Of a DNA stretch of 64,000 bases, positions 54,312-63,128 are shown piece by piece (positions within the stretch are counted from its first letter, which is position 1; each line of letters starts with the position of its first letter). Both the position numbers and the translations under genes were made by a program. The stretch spans positions 310,001 to 374,000 of the forward strand of contig CAVPVW010000008.1 of assembly GCA_963709295.1 (NCBI GenBank). The letters run 5' to 3'. A model generated the notes under the pieces. That model did no database searches. It was given only the letters and a program-made list of their open reading frames with translations, and had not been told where the DNA came from. This DNA comes from JBGPQJ01 sp963709295. Its GTDB lineage: Bacteria > Chloroflexota > Anaerolineae > Anaerolineales > Villigracilaceae.

Positions 54312-55010
54312 TTACTGTGACAACTTGAGCTTAAGATGTTCGACGGTCTGGGCCAGGTTGCCGATGCGGATGCGGTGCCAGAAGAGGGTGATGAAAACCA
54401 CCGTAAACACGGCAATCGCAAAGAACATGGAATTCAGCATCTTGGAGGTCATATCAAAACCACCCTCGGCAGCCGCATTTGCCCCGCCCACCACGACGGG
54501 ATGAATGGTGCGGAACAGGCGAATGGACATGAACGTGAGCGGTACGCTCAAGCCGCCGATCAGGGCGTAGACGGCGCCGAAGCGGGCTCGCCGCTCGGGG
54601 TCTTCAATGCCCTGGCGCAGCAGCATGTAAGCAATGTAAATCAGCTCGAGGATGGCCGCTGTGGTCAGACGCGGGTCCCAGGTCCACCAGGTGTTCCAGG
54701 CAGGGTAAGCCCAGATCGAACCGGTCACGATGGCGATGAAGAAGAACACCAGGCTGATCTCCACCGCAGCGACTTCGACGATGTCCCACTTCATGTTTTT
54801 TGTGCGCAGGTAGGCGATGCCCGAAACGCCGGCGGCAATGAAGCCCAGCATGCCCACCCAGGCAGTCGCCACGTGGAAGTAAAAGACCTTCTGCACGGCG
54901 CCCATGACGGCTTCCAGGGGCGCATAGAAGAAGACCATCCAGATGGCGGCTGCAAAGAGCAGGATGGAAACTACTTCGAGAACGCGTAATGCTTTAGGGG
55001 TTGGGGTCAT
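54312..55010 (-). CDS. ccmC: CcmC haem-handling protein
   Basis: About 232 residues from ATG 55010 (MTPTPKALRVLE). Six membrane spans; the tryptophan-rich haem motif 'AWNTWWTWDPRLTTAAIL' is in the periplasmic loop, and haem-ligand histidines are in 'VFYFHVATAWVG' and 'LFRTIHPVVVGG'. CcmC loads haem onto CcmE. It lies between ccmB and ccmD. Confidence 0.93.
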   Translation of the reverse strand: MTPTPKALRVLEVVSILLFAAAIWMVFFYAPLEAVMGAVQKVFYFHVATAWVGMLGFIAAGVSGIAYLRTKNMKWDIVEVAAVEISLVFFFIAIVTGSIWAYPAWNTWWTWDPRLTTAAILELIYIAYMLLRQGIEDPERRARFGAVYALIGGLSVPLTFMSIRLFRTIHPVVVGGANAAAEGGFDMTSKMLNSMFFAIAVFTVVFITLFWHRIRIGNLAQTVEHLKLKLSQ

Positions 55011-55032
55011 ACTCTCTCCTTGGCGAAAAAAT

Positions 55033-55743
55033 CTACTCTTCAACCACATAGTCGAAGACCATGAAGGCAATGGCAATAAAAATCACGTCGTAGACCACCA
55101 GCAGGTTGAGCCAGGGCAGGATCTCGTCCATGGGCAATCCCTGCAGGAATCCGCTGCTGGCTTTGACCGCCGCCACCAGCACGGGCACGATCACCGGGAA
55201 AAGCAGGATGGGCAGCATCACATCGCGGGTGCGAGTCTGCACCGCCATGCTGGAGAGCAGCGTCCCCACCGCCACGTAACCAATGGAACCCAGCAGGATC
55301 ACGCCGATGAGACCGGGGTCGAATAGATTCGTGTTGTACAGAATGCTGTAGACCGGCAGGACCACCGCCTCGACGATCAGCATGAACGCCAGGTTGCTGA
55401 TGACTTTGCCAAAGTAGATGGCGCTGCGGTCCACGGGCGCCAGAAGCAGGCCGTCGAGGCAGCCGCGGTCCTTTTCAACGGCCATCGAACGGTTAAGACC
55501 CAGTGTGCCGGCAAAAGCGAAGGTGACCCACAGCACGCCGGAGGTGATGGTGGCGCGCGTTTTAACATCCAGCTCGAGGGCAAAGTTGAAAATTAAGATG
55601 ACCAGCAGGGCGAAGACCAGCATGGCCGAGAGCAGTTCGCGCGAGCGCAGCTCAGCCGCCAAGTCCTTCCAGGCAATGGCGCCCACTGCTCGAAGAAAAC
55701 CGCCGAAACTGGACGAGGAGCGTCGAGAAGCGGACTTGTTCAT
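55033..55743 (-). CDS. ccmB: CcmB haem exporter permease
   Basis: A 236-residue permease with six spans. Typical segments are 'WKDLAAELRSRELLSAMLVF', 'VAVEKDRGCLDGLLLAPVDR' (read as SMAVEKDRG) and 'LPILLFPVIVPVLVAAVKAS'. It pairs with the CcmA ATPase, whose stop it overlaps by four bases. The complex uses ATP to release holo-CcmE from CcmC. Confidence 0.93.
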   Translation of the reverse strand: MNKSASRRSSSSFGGFLRAVGAIAWKDLAAELRSRELLSAMLVFALLVILIFNFALELDVKTRATITSGVLWVTFAFAGTLGLNRSMAVEKDRGCLDGLLLAPVDRSAIYFGKVISNLAFMLIVEAVVLPVYSILYNTNLFDPGLIGVILLGSIGYVAVGTLLSSMAVQTRTRDVMLPILLFPVIVPVLVAAVKASSGFLQGLPMDEILPWLNLLVVYDVIFIAIAFMVFDYVVEE

Positions 55744-56438
55744 GCAGCCAACGCCTGTTTGTAGAATGTAAGCAAATTGCCCGACCCGAGTTCCTGACGG
55801 CTGCAGGAGGCGGTGATCAAACCGCGAGAAAGGACGTCGAAGCGGGAGCCAAGATCCTCGGCGCGGGCGAGGTCGTGGGAGGTCATCACCACCGTCCGGC
55901 CGCGCGCAGCCACGTTGCGCAGGACATCATCCAGCATGGCGGAGGCGTCCTGGTCGAGGCCGGTGTACGGCTCGTCGAACAGCACGACCTCGGGGTCGTG
56001 CAGTACCGCCCGCCCGATGGCGAGACGCTGCTGCATGCCGCGCGAAAAAGTCCGCACGAGGTCGCGGCGGCGCGATTCCAACCCGATCAGCTGGAGCACC
56101 TCGCTGATGCGCGCATCGAGATTTTGCAGATCATACATGCGGCCGAAAAAGCGGAGATTTTCCTCGGCGGTCAGGTCGCCGTACAGCAGCGGGAGATGCG
56201 AGACCACCCCCAGCGCCCGGCGGACCTCGGCCGCTTGAGCCGGCAGGGCATGCCCGGCGATGGTCACCTGCCCCAGCGAGGGACGCGAGAGCGAGGCCAG
56301 GATGCGCAGGAAGGTCGTCTTGCCGGCGCCGTTGGGGCCAAGCAGCACGACAAACTCGCCCTGATCCACGTGGAAGTCCAATCCACGCAGGACGGTTTTC
56401 ATGCCAAAGCGTTTAAGAAGTTTTTTAACTTCGATCAT
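55740..56438 (-). CDS. ccmA: CcmA ABC-transporter ATPase
   Basis: A 232-residue ATPase with Walker A 'LLGPNGAGKTTFLRILA', the signature 'FSRGMQQRLAIGRAVL', Walker B 'VVLFDEPYTGLDQDA' and the switch His in 'VMTSHDLAR'. All catalytic residues are present. Its start is 8 bases after the dihaem lipoprotein gene ends. It works with CcmB, C and D. Confidence 0.93.
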   Translation of the reverse strand: MIEVKKLLKRFGMKTVLRGLDFHVDQGEFVVLLGPNGAGKTTFLRILASLSRPSLGQVTIAGHALPAQAAEVRRALGVVSHLPLLYGDLTAEENLRFFGRMYDLQNLDARISEVLQLIGLESRRRDLVRTFSRGMQQRLAIGRAVLHDPEVVLFDEPYTGLDQDASAMLDDVLRNVAARGRTVVMTSHDLARAEDLGSRFDVLSRGLITASCSRQELGSGNLLTFYKQALAA

Positions 56439-56446
56439 GCGTGTGG

Positions 56447-58354
56447 TTAGACCCGGTCCTTCAGCTGCGCCTTCAAGTCAGCACGGCGCTTCTGGTAGGC
56501 GTCTTCGGAAATATTCCCAGCGCGGTACTGGTCGTCGAGGGCAATGATGGCGTCCATGGTTTCTTCTGCAGATTCGCCAGTGGGTTCCGGGACAATCTCC
56601 TCATCTTCATCTTGTGGTTTCCGGCGGTCCCGCAGGAAGAGGAACACGCCTACCGCAATGAGTGCCAGGCCGAGAGCGCCGATGCCAATCAGCACTCCGG
56701 AGTTATCGTCCGCGCTGGTGGCAGGAGTGGATTCAGCCTTGGGCATTCCCGAGACTTCGAAGGTGAGAGTGTCACCGCTTGCAAAAGGACCACCTGCGAA
56801 CACCAGATTCTGCGATCCGGATTCAGAGGGCTGGCTGGTCAACTGGTCGCTTACGATCTTGACCCCCACGGGCGCGATGAGGTTCACAGATGGCACGGAA
56901 ATTCCAAATGGGACAGATAGTTCCGCACTTTTATCATAGGGCATGGCGAATCCCGTCACCACCGCGTATTGCTTATCGCTCGGGGGAACGGCAAAGCCAT
57001 CGGCCGTGGAAAGGAATTGCGCTTCGCCCTGTTGGAGATCAAAACCCAGCGATTCCACACCCTCGGGCATGGGCGCAAAGGGAAGTGTTTGCCCGTCCGT
57101 GCTGAATACAACCGTCTTGTCTCCGGGATTGCTGATGGCAAAAAACTCCAGCACGCCGATACGGCTCTCATCGAACTGGACGATGAGGTGACCCTGATCG
57201 ACTTGCAGGTTGGCCAGGTCGTCCGTTGTCTCATAAACGGCAACAGGCGCTAGGGCAAGCTGAGTGGCACCCGCTTCGGTGACAGCGATGTCAGATTCAT
57301 AAGGAACGCCCTGGACATTTATCTGTGAAATGAAGAAGCGTCCTTCGGGAATTTCAACATTTTCAAATGTGTAGGAGCCATCCGCCTGGACCTCGGCCGT
57401 CAGTTCGAGCACCTGCTCCGGAGCAGTATTGTCCTGCCCATGGTCGAAACCGAAGAGGGACACCGCGAGGCCGACCGGGAGCGCCCCGCCGGAGACGTAG
57501 GCCACCGACCCGCTTACGCTGCCGGTCGTGTTGGGAGCGGTCGTCGGGACGGGAGTCGCGTCCAGCACCGGCTGGGAGGTGCCTTCGGCAGTTCCCACAG
57601 GGATTAACATGCCATCGGGTGTTGAGGCAGCCGGGGTGGGTGTAATCGCTTCGGTCGGAGAAGGCCGCGGGGTGGCAGTCGACACGGCTTCGGCAAACGT
57701 CAACGACCGGACGTAGGCCGCGAGCGCCCAGCGTTCATCCTCCGTCAACTGGTCAAAAGCCGGCATTCCGGCTGCGCCTTTGGTCATGGCATTGAACAGG
57801 TCCTGCTCGGTTCGTTTTGCCATGAACTGCTGGTCCGATAAATCGACCTTGGTAATTGTCGATCCATCTTCGCCGTGGCATTCCGCACAATTCGTCTCGT
57901 AAAGTTCTTTTCCCTGGGCTAGCTCCGCCGCCGAGGTATGCAGGCTGAGGGCATAGGCGACCACGTCCCAACGCTGCTGTTCATTCAGACTGCCCGAGAA
58001 AGGCGGCATGAAGTTCTCGATCTTTCCTTGCGAGACGATGGTGAAATAATTCGAAGGGATGGCCGCGCGGCCGACGGATGGCAACCCGAAGGCAGGGACC
58101 TTTACACTGAGCTGCAACCCCTGCGGTCCGTCGCCCCGCCCTTCATCCCCGTGGCAGGGAGCGCATTTCTCCGTATAAATGGCAGAGCCGTCTTGCAGAG
58201 AGGGAGGCGCAGCCGGGAAAAGCGCACCCAGCGTCGGTGCCGGGGTGGGCGATTTGTAATTTGGAGGCGGTGTGATGTCGGAGGCGAGTGAGAAGTTGCA
58301 CGCCGAGAGAAGACCGGCCGTCAGAATGAAGAAGATAACGAAACGAAATTTCAT
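56447..58354 (-). CDS. Dihaem cytochrome c lipoprotein with membrane-anchored C-terminus
   Basis: A 635-residue lipoprotein ('GLLSACNFSLA'). Two cytochrome c domains follow, with haem sites CAPCH and CAECH and methionine ligands in 'FMPPFSG' and 'GMPAFDQL'. A Thr/Pro linker (about 225-280) leads to beta-sandwich domains (about 285-555), a membrane span ('VLIGIGALGLALIAVGVFLF') and a C-terminal SHOCT-like helix 'DQYRAGNISEDAYQKRRADL'. It lies inside the ccm operon between the CcmI-like gene and ccmA. It may be a client cytochrome or a structural partner of the maturation complex. Confidence 0.85.
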   Translation of the reverse strand: MKFRFVIFFILTAGLLSACNFSLASDITPPPNYKSPTPAPTLGALFPAAPPSLQDGSAIYTEKCAPCHGDEGRGDGPQGLQLSVKVPAFGLPSVGRAAIPSNYFTIVSQGKIENFMPPFSGSLNEQQRWDVVAYALSLHTSAAELAQGKELYETNCAECHGEDGSTITKVDLSDQQFMAKRTEQDLFNAMTKGAAGMPAFDQLTEDERWALAAYVRSLTFAEAVSTATPRPSPTEAITPTPAASTPDGMLIPVGTAEGTSQPVLDATPVPTTAPNTTGSVSGSVAYVSGGALPVGLAVSLFGFDHGQDNTAPEQVLELTAEVQADGSYTFENVEIPEGRFFISQINVQGVPYESDIAVTEAGATQLALAPVAVYETTDDLANLQVDQGHLIVQFDESRIGVLEFFAISNPGDKTVVFSTDGQTLPFAPMPEGVESLGFDLQQGEAQFLSTADGFAVPPSDKQYAVVTGFAMPYDKSAELSVPFGISVPSVNLIAPVGVKIVSDQLTSQPSESGSQNLVFAGGPFASGDTLTFEVSGMPKAESTPATSADDNSGVLIGIGALGLALIAVGVFLFLRDRRKPQDEDEEIVPEPTGESAEETMDAIIALDDQYRAGNISEDAYQKRRADLKAQLKDRV

Positions 58355-58406
58355 GATTTACCTTTGTTCAGAATAAAGCGGGACAGCTTATCGCCCCACC
58401 GGAAGG

Positions 58407-58919
58407 TTATTTGATCACCTTGCCGCAATACGGGCAAAAACGGTCCGAGGCCATGATGGGACGCCCACAATTGGAGCAGAAGCCGCCTGATTTTTCATTG
58501 CGCTCGCTGCGCCGGGCGGCGATCAGCGATTCGAGATCATCATCCACGTCTCCACTGCTCCCCTGCACCGCAAAATCCGCGCGCCGGGCAGCAATGGCCG
58601 CTTCGATGCGTATTTCGGCGTCTCCCGAGGAAGCGGTTTTGGGAGAGAGGAGATCGATTTTGCGAAGCACCTGTGCGCCATGCTGCAGAAGCGCTGCCCG
58701 CTGCTGAGGGTAATCTTCAGCGGGAATTTTGCCGAGCGAATTGTCAAAGTCGAGTTCTTGAAGCGCCGTAATGATGCTATCACGCTCAGCCATGAGCGCC
58801 GATAACTCGTGCCCGCCGGCAGCCACCGCCGGTCGGCGTTTGTCAAGGAATGGTCTCGCAATGAATAATACCGTCACCACCAGGACAGCCAGAAAAAGAA
58901 GAATTGCGCCGATATCCAT
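58407..58919 (-). CDS. CcmI-like membrane protein with zinc ribbon
   Basis: A 170-residue protein. One N-terminal span ('AILLFLAVLVVTVLFIARPF') is followed by a helix 'ALMAERDSIITALQELDFDN', reminiscent of the first part of CcmI, and a C-terminal zinc ribbon ('CSNCGRPIMASDRFCPYCGK'). The usual CcmI tetratricopeptide domain is absent. Its position between ccmG and the cytochrome gene supports a role as apocytochrome chaperone, but this is inference. Confidence 0.7.
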   Translation of the reverse strand: MDIGAILLFLAVLVVTVLFIARPFLDKRRPAVAAGGHELSALMAERDSIITALQELDFDNSLGKIPAEDYPQQRAALLQHGAQVLRKIDLLSPKTASSGDAEIRIEAAIAARRADFAVQGSSGDVDDDLESLIAARRSERNEKSGGFCSNCGRPIMASDRFCPYCGKVIK

Positions 58920-58922
58920 GTG

Positions 58923-59462
58923 TTATTTTGCCTTGAGAGAATCGATCACCGACGTGATTTGCGACAGAGACTGGAAGGGTCCCACCTGAATATAGTGAAT
59001 GACCCCGTCGCGGTCGATGAAGTAGGTTTCAGGGACTCCCTTAATGCGGAAGGCCTGAGAGATGCGCGTGCCCAAATCTGCGCCGTTGGCAAACGTAATG
59101 TCGAATTTTTCGAGATACCCGAGGGCTTCAGGTTCCGTGTCCACGTAGTCCACGCCCAGGAAAACAACCTCGCCGTCCGGCTGATAGAGGCGCCATGCTT
59201 CCTCCAGGTCGTTTGCTTCCTGCTCGCAGGGTTTGCACCAGGATGCCCAGAAGTTGATGACCACAATCTTCCCTTTCAGGTCGGATAATTTCACCTGTGA
59301 AGCGCCTTCGTGATCGTAACCCGGGAAGGTGGTCAGCGTGAAATCAGGAGCGGCTTCGCCCACCTGCACCGTCCCCTGCTGGGTGCGACGCAGCCCGAGC
59401 GCCACCACGGCGAACAGCGCGATCACGCCGATCCATACAAGCGCTTGCGCCCAAACCGGCAC
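58923..59462 (-). CDS. ccmG: CcmG/TlpA-like thioredoxin protein
   Basis: A 179-residue membrane-anchored redoxin from GTG 59462. A span ('ALVWIGVIALFAVVALGLRR') precedes a thioredoxin fold with the redox motif 'WASWCKPCEQE' (CxxC) and cis-Pro in 'KGVPETYFID'. CcmG reduces the CcmH/apocytochrome disulphide. Upstream in the same frame there is an ATG at 59504 (ATG ACT TAA ACA), then 'TSPEIPAEKKRVPVW'. A CAA instead of that TAA would give a natural start MTQTSPEIP. So the annotated start is uncertain. Confidence 0.88.
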   Translation of the reverse strand: MPVWAQALVWIGVIALFAVVALGLRRTQQGTVQVGEAAPDFTLTTFPGYDHEGASQVKLSDLKGKIVVINFWASWCKPCEQEANDLEEAWRLYQPDGEVVFLGVDYVDTEPEALGYLEKFDITFANGADLGTRISQAFRIKGVPETYFIDRDGVIHYIQVGPFQSLSQITSVIDSLKAK

Positions 59463-59558
59463 GCGCTTTTTTTCGGCAGGAATTTCGGGAGATGTTTAAG
59501 TCATGAATGATTTCTCCAGGATTCACAGACGCTTGGATTCTACTCCTCGCGACCGGAA

Positions 59559-60056
59559 TTATTTTCGTTTCTTCAATTCGTCTTCGACCCGCGCAACATA
59601 CTCATCGGAGGCTGGTTCGGGTGAAATGGGCGACTCTTCAGCGGAGGCGGGAGAGACTCCGTCAACGGCAGTCTCTTTGGACGGCCGGAAGGTGCGCACC
59701 AGGATGACCACCCCCACAATAAACAGAATCGGCGGGACGAGATAAACCAACCAGTTCAGACCGGTTCGCGGAGGCTCCGAGAGGACCCGTGCGCCATACT
59801 GGTCGACGAAATACTGCTTGATCTGGTCCTCCGTCCAGCCGGCTGCCAGCTTCTCGCGAATCAGGGCGCGCCACTGGGCACACGCCTGAGTCGGGCAGAC
59901 ATCCAGCGGGGTATTCTCGCACACCGGGCAGAACAGCTGCTTGGCGATGCGGTTGACCTCATTATCGGAGGGGGTCGGGTCCTGCGCGAAGGCTGTTCCA
60001 GCCCACCACGCGGAAAGCACCAGGATGATCGGTAAAAGCCAGAGGAGTTTTTTCAT
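59559..60056 (-). CDS. ccmH: CcmH haem lyase subunit
   Basis: A 165-residue protein with a signal-anchor ('LLWLLPIILVLSAWWAGTAF') and the CcmH/NrfF domain. The redox Cys pair is in 'LFCPVCENTPLDVC', and the conserved helices follow ('WRALIREKLAAGWTEDQIKQ'). A C-terminal span ('WLVYLVPPILFIVGVVILV') ends it. It presents reduced apocytochrome to CcmF. Located between ccmF and ccmG. Confidence 0.9.
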   Translation of the reverse strand: MKKLLWLLPIILVLSAWWAGTAFAQDPTPSDNEVNRIAKQLFCPVCENTPLDVCPTQACAQWRALIREKLAAGWTEDQIKQYFVDQYGARVLSEPPRTGLNWLVYLVPPILFIVGVVILVRTFRPSKETAVDGVSPASAEESPISPEPASDEYVARVEDELKKRK

Positions 60057-60065
60057 ATCAATTCG

Positions 60066-62135
60066 TCAATCCGCGGCGGATGTTTGCCGGGCGGTTCTTG
60101 CGCGCTCACGCGCGGATTCATATTCCGGGTCCTTGTCCGGCCACACGGCAACGAGAGCTCCAAAGATGAACAGGATGCTGCCTGCCCACAGCCAGTTCAC
60201 CAGCGGATTGTGGTAAACCTTGAACGTCGCGCCGGTGGCCAGGATCGGCTGCCAGTCGATCAAGATGATGTAGAGGTCATCCTGAATGGTGCTGCGCACG
60301 CCGGGGATGGTCATGGGCTGCTGGGCCTCATAGTAAAAGTCGCGGCGGGGATACAGTTCGGTGATCACTTCCCCGTCCCGGCTGACCTCGACCACAGCGC
60401 GGGCGATGTTGACATTGCTGCCATCGGTTGTGTCAAAAACGGCGAGGTCCTTGTAGGTGAGGGTATACCCGCCCAATTGCATGGATTCGCCCTGGGCGAT
60501 CGTCCCCTGCGTCTCGGTCTGGAACAATTCGAGGCCGAGGATGCCGATGGCCATCAGGACCATGCTGATGTGAATGATATATCCGCCATAACGCCGGCGG
60601 TTGCGCCCGACCAGGCGCCACGAGGACAGGAGGAAATTCTCGCCGGTGGTTTTTGATCTCGCCCGGATTCCGCGCCAGAGTTCATGCAGGGTGATGAACA
60701 GGGTCAGGATGATGATGGACAAACCAAAAAGGGCGATCGGGTTTCGCAGGCCTAGTGCAAAGATGATCACCACAGCCACAACGGCAGCCACCGCGGGTTT
60801 CCACATGGCCCGCCCGAGTGTTTTGGCGGTGGAATGTCCCCATGCGGAAAGAGGCGCAACCCCCATCAGGAAGATCAACGCGGCAAACAGCGGAGCGGTG
60901 GCGCGCTCGTAGAACGGCGGACCGACGGTGACCTTCTGCCCGGTAAACAGCTCGGAGATGAGCGGGAAGAATACACCCCAGAAACAGACCACCAGGATGC
61001 TCATAAAGAAAAGGTTGTTAAGCAGGAAGAACGCCTCGCGCGACAACACCGACTTCAACTCCGATTCCGACTTGAGGTCGTTCCAGCGGTAGATCAGCAG
61101 GCCGATGGAAACGACAAAGGTAATCGCCATGAAGATGAAGAAAGCCGGTCCGATCGCGCTCTGGGCAAAGGCATGCACCGAGGAGAGCACGCCTGAGCGG
61201 GTGAGGAAAGTACCGATGATCACCAGCAGATAGGTCAGGATGATCAATAACGTGTTCCAATGCTTGAACATGCCGCGTTTTTCCTGGATCATCACAGAAT
61301 GAACGAACGCCGTGCCGGTCAGCCAGGGCATGAATGCCGCAATCTCAACCGGGTCCCAGCCCCAGTAGCCGCCCCAGCCGAGAACGTCATACGCCCAACG
61401 GCCGCCGAGGACCAGTCCCAGCGAGAGGAACATCCACGCTACCAACGTCCAGCGGCGGGTGATGCGGATCCAGCGGTCGTCGGTGCGGCCGGTCACCAGC
61501 GCGGCAATGGCAAAGGCAAAGGGAATGACGAACGAGACAAAGCCGAGGTAGAGCATCGGCGGGTGAATGATCATGCCCGGGTGGCGCAGGAGCGGGTTGA
61601 GACCGCGCCCATCGGCGGGGGTGAAAGGCACCGAACCCTGCGGCTGGAACATGGCGGTGACCACGTTCCCGTCGAAGGTCTGCCAGTAGCGGGCGAAGGG
61701 ATTCTCGTAGAAGGCCACCAGGGCCAGGAAGAAGGCCAGTGTCACCGAGGAAACGACGATCACCCAGGGCAGGAACTCGCGGTCGCGGTCCCACTTTCGC
61801 AGCATCACCGCCGAGGTAAATACAGCCAGCAGCCAGGACCAGAAGAGCAGCGAGCCAGCCTGACCGCCCCAAAGCGCCGTCACCTTGAGATAGGTGGGCA
61901 TGCTGCGGCTGGTCACCGAGTAAACGAAGTCCAGCTCGAAGTGATTGGTGGTAATCAGGTAGATCAAGGTCACTGAGGAAAGCGTGATCAGCGGGAAAGA
62001 CAGCATCATCGCATTGCGGGCGCTTTCCACCCAGCGCTGCGACGGTTTGAAATAGCCATAGACTGCCGCGCCGATCGCGAAGAGCGCTGTCAGGAAGGAA
62101 ATCACCAGCACGCCATAACCAAATTGGGCAACCAT
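60066..62135 (-). CDS. ccmF: CcmF haem lyase
   Basis: A 689-residue protein with about 15 membrane spans. The haem-handling WWD domain is 'GWGGYWGWDPVEIAAFMPWL', with histidines in 'RHPGMIIHPPMLYLGFV' and 'TAFVHSVMIQ'. CcmF ligates haem from CcmE to apocytochrome c together with CcmH. The length is in the normal range and the protein is complete. It follows ccmE after a hairpin-rich 158-base gap. Confidence 0.95.
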   Translation of the reverse strand: MVAQFGYGVLVISFLTALFAIGAAVYGYFKPSQRWVESARNAMMLSFPLITLSSVTLIYLITTNHFELDFVYSVTSRSMPTYLKVTALWGGQAGSLLFWSWLLAVFTSAVMLRKWDRDREFLPWVIVVSSVTLAFFLALVAFYENPFARYWQTFDGNVVTAMFQPQGSVPFTPADGRGLNPLLRHPGMIIHPPMLYLGFVSFVIPFAFAIAALVTGRTDDRWIRITRRWTLVAWMFLSLGLVLGGRWAYDVLGWGGYWGWDPVEIAAFMPWLTGTAFVHSVMIQEKRGMFKHWNTLLIILTYLLVIIGTFLTRSGVLSSVHAFAQSAIGPAFFIFMAITFVVSIGLLIYRWNDLKSESELKSVLSREAFFLLNNLFFMSILVVCFWGVFFPLISELFTGQKVTVGPPFYERATAPLFAALIFLMGVAPLSAWGHSTAKTLGRAMWKPAVAAVVAVVIIFALGLRNPIALFGLSIIILTLFITLHELWRGIRARSKTTGENFLLSSWRLVGRNRRRYGGYIIHISMVLMAIGILGLELFQTETQGTIAQGESMQLGGYTLTYKDLAVFDTTDGSNVNIARAVVEVSRDGEVITELYPRRDFYYEAQQPMTIPGVRSTIQDDLYIILIDWQPILATGATFKVYHNPLVNWLWAGSILFIFGALVAVWPDKDPEYESARERARTARQTSAAD

Positions 62136-62155
62136 ATCATCTCCTCAAAAACGTC

Positions 62156-62276
62156 CAACAAAAACCCGGTCTCTTTTCGCCAGTAAACTTTGTTAACAAT
62201 TGGCAAGAGCCGGGTTCGTTGCAGGAAGGACAGAAAGCCGCTGCTCCCACAGACTTGTCATTGAAGGGAGCAGCGA
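62156..62276 (-). terminator. Two hairpins between ccmE and ccmF (attenuator or terminators)
   Basis: On the minus strand, CGCTGCTCCC/GGGAGCAGCG (62239-62276) is followed by AACCCGGCTCTT...AAGAGACCGGGTT and TTTTTG (62156-62217). The second looks like a terminator, which would reduce transcription of ccmF and the rest relative to ccmE. Confidence 0.65.
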
Positions 62277-62293
62277 CCTGGTTTCGACTCTAG

Positions 62294-62788
62294 TTAATTC
62301 CCAGCCCCGGTGGCCGGCACCTGGCTGGGGACGGCCTCTTCGTACCGGGTCGGGCATTTAAGCAGCAATTCATCGGCATAGAACACGCCGTCATCCGCCA
62401 TGTGGCCTGTCATGATCGCCTGAGCTTCGTTGCGGAGCAGGTCAGGTTTCGGGCCGACGTAAACCACTTTAATATGAGCGCGGTTCGGATCAATGACCGC
62501 CTGATGCAGCACTTCCGCCAGACCGCCCTGCGCCTCGATCTCCTGGTTATCCCCGGTGACATGCGCCACGGTGAAGGACAGAGTCAGAGTTTCGGGGTCA
62601 TATTGGATGGTGTCGCCGATGATCGCGCCGGAGACGCGCATGTTGCGGCCGACCACCGCCTGCCCCTTGGCATTGAGTTCTTCAATCGTCATAAAATATT
62701 CGGCGCTGGCTTGAGTGGATGAGGCGATCAAGTAGACCACTGCCGCCAGGATCAACACACCGCCCACAATGAATTTCGCACGCTGCAT
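62294..62788 (-). CDS. ccmE: CcmE haem chaperone, CxxxY type
   Basis: A 164-residue OB-fold haem chaperone with an N-terminal anchor ('IVGGVLILAAVVYLIASSTQ'). Typical features are 'YFMTIEELNAKGQ', 'NMRVSGAIIGDTI' and 'VVYVGPKPDLLRNEAQAIM'. In most bacteria haem is bound by His in an HxxxY motif. Here the segment is 'LLLKCPTRYEEA', so Cys replaces His (CxxxY), as known from archaeal and Desulfovibrio-type CcmE. The gene is first in the ccm operon. Confidence 0.9.
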   Translation of the reverse strand: MQRAKFIVGGVLILAAVVYLIASSTQASAEYFMTIEELNAKGQAVVGRNMRVSGAIIGDTIQYDPETLTLSFTVAHVTGDNQEIEAQGGLAEVLHQAVIDPNRAHIKVVYVGPKPDLLRNEAQAIMTGHMADDGVFYADELLLKCPTRYEEAVPSQVPATGAGN

Positions 62789-63128
62789 AATATCGGCCTC
62801 CAGATTAATGAATGAAAAAATAATGCCCGTTGATGATTCTACACATGGAGATTAAGGCAAGGTGAGAAGCTTGCCACCCTGGACTAAGTCATGACCTCCA
62901 TCGTGGATTTATATGACAGATTTCGTCCAATTCTAACATTTATCTGGTTGCCGCACCAACATAATTGCAAATATTCCCCACCAAGCCCGTCCGTGGAATC
63001 ATGACATTTATCGTTATAATCGCTGATAATTAATCCTATACCCATCTAATATGCCGACTTATAATTCCACCCTGGACTACTGCAAACACCCCACATCTAT
63101 CCCATAAATCAACTTCGGGAGAGTGATA
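62789..63128. other. Intergenic region between divergent ccmE and multihaem cytochrome genes
   Basis: About 340 bases, AT-rich from 62900 to 63060. A TATAAT-type box (TTATAATCGC) occurs near 63015. No gene recognised. It should hold promoters for both directions. Confidence 0.4.
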
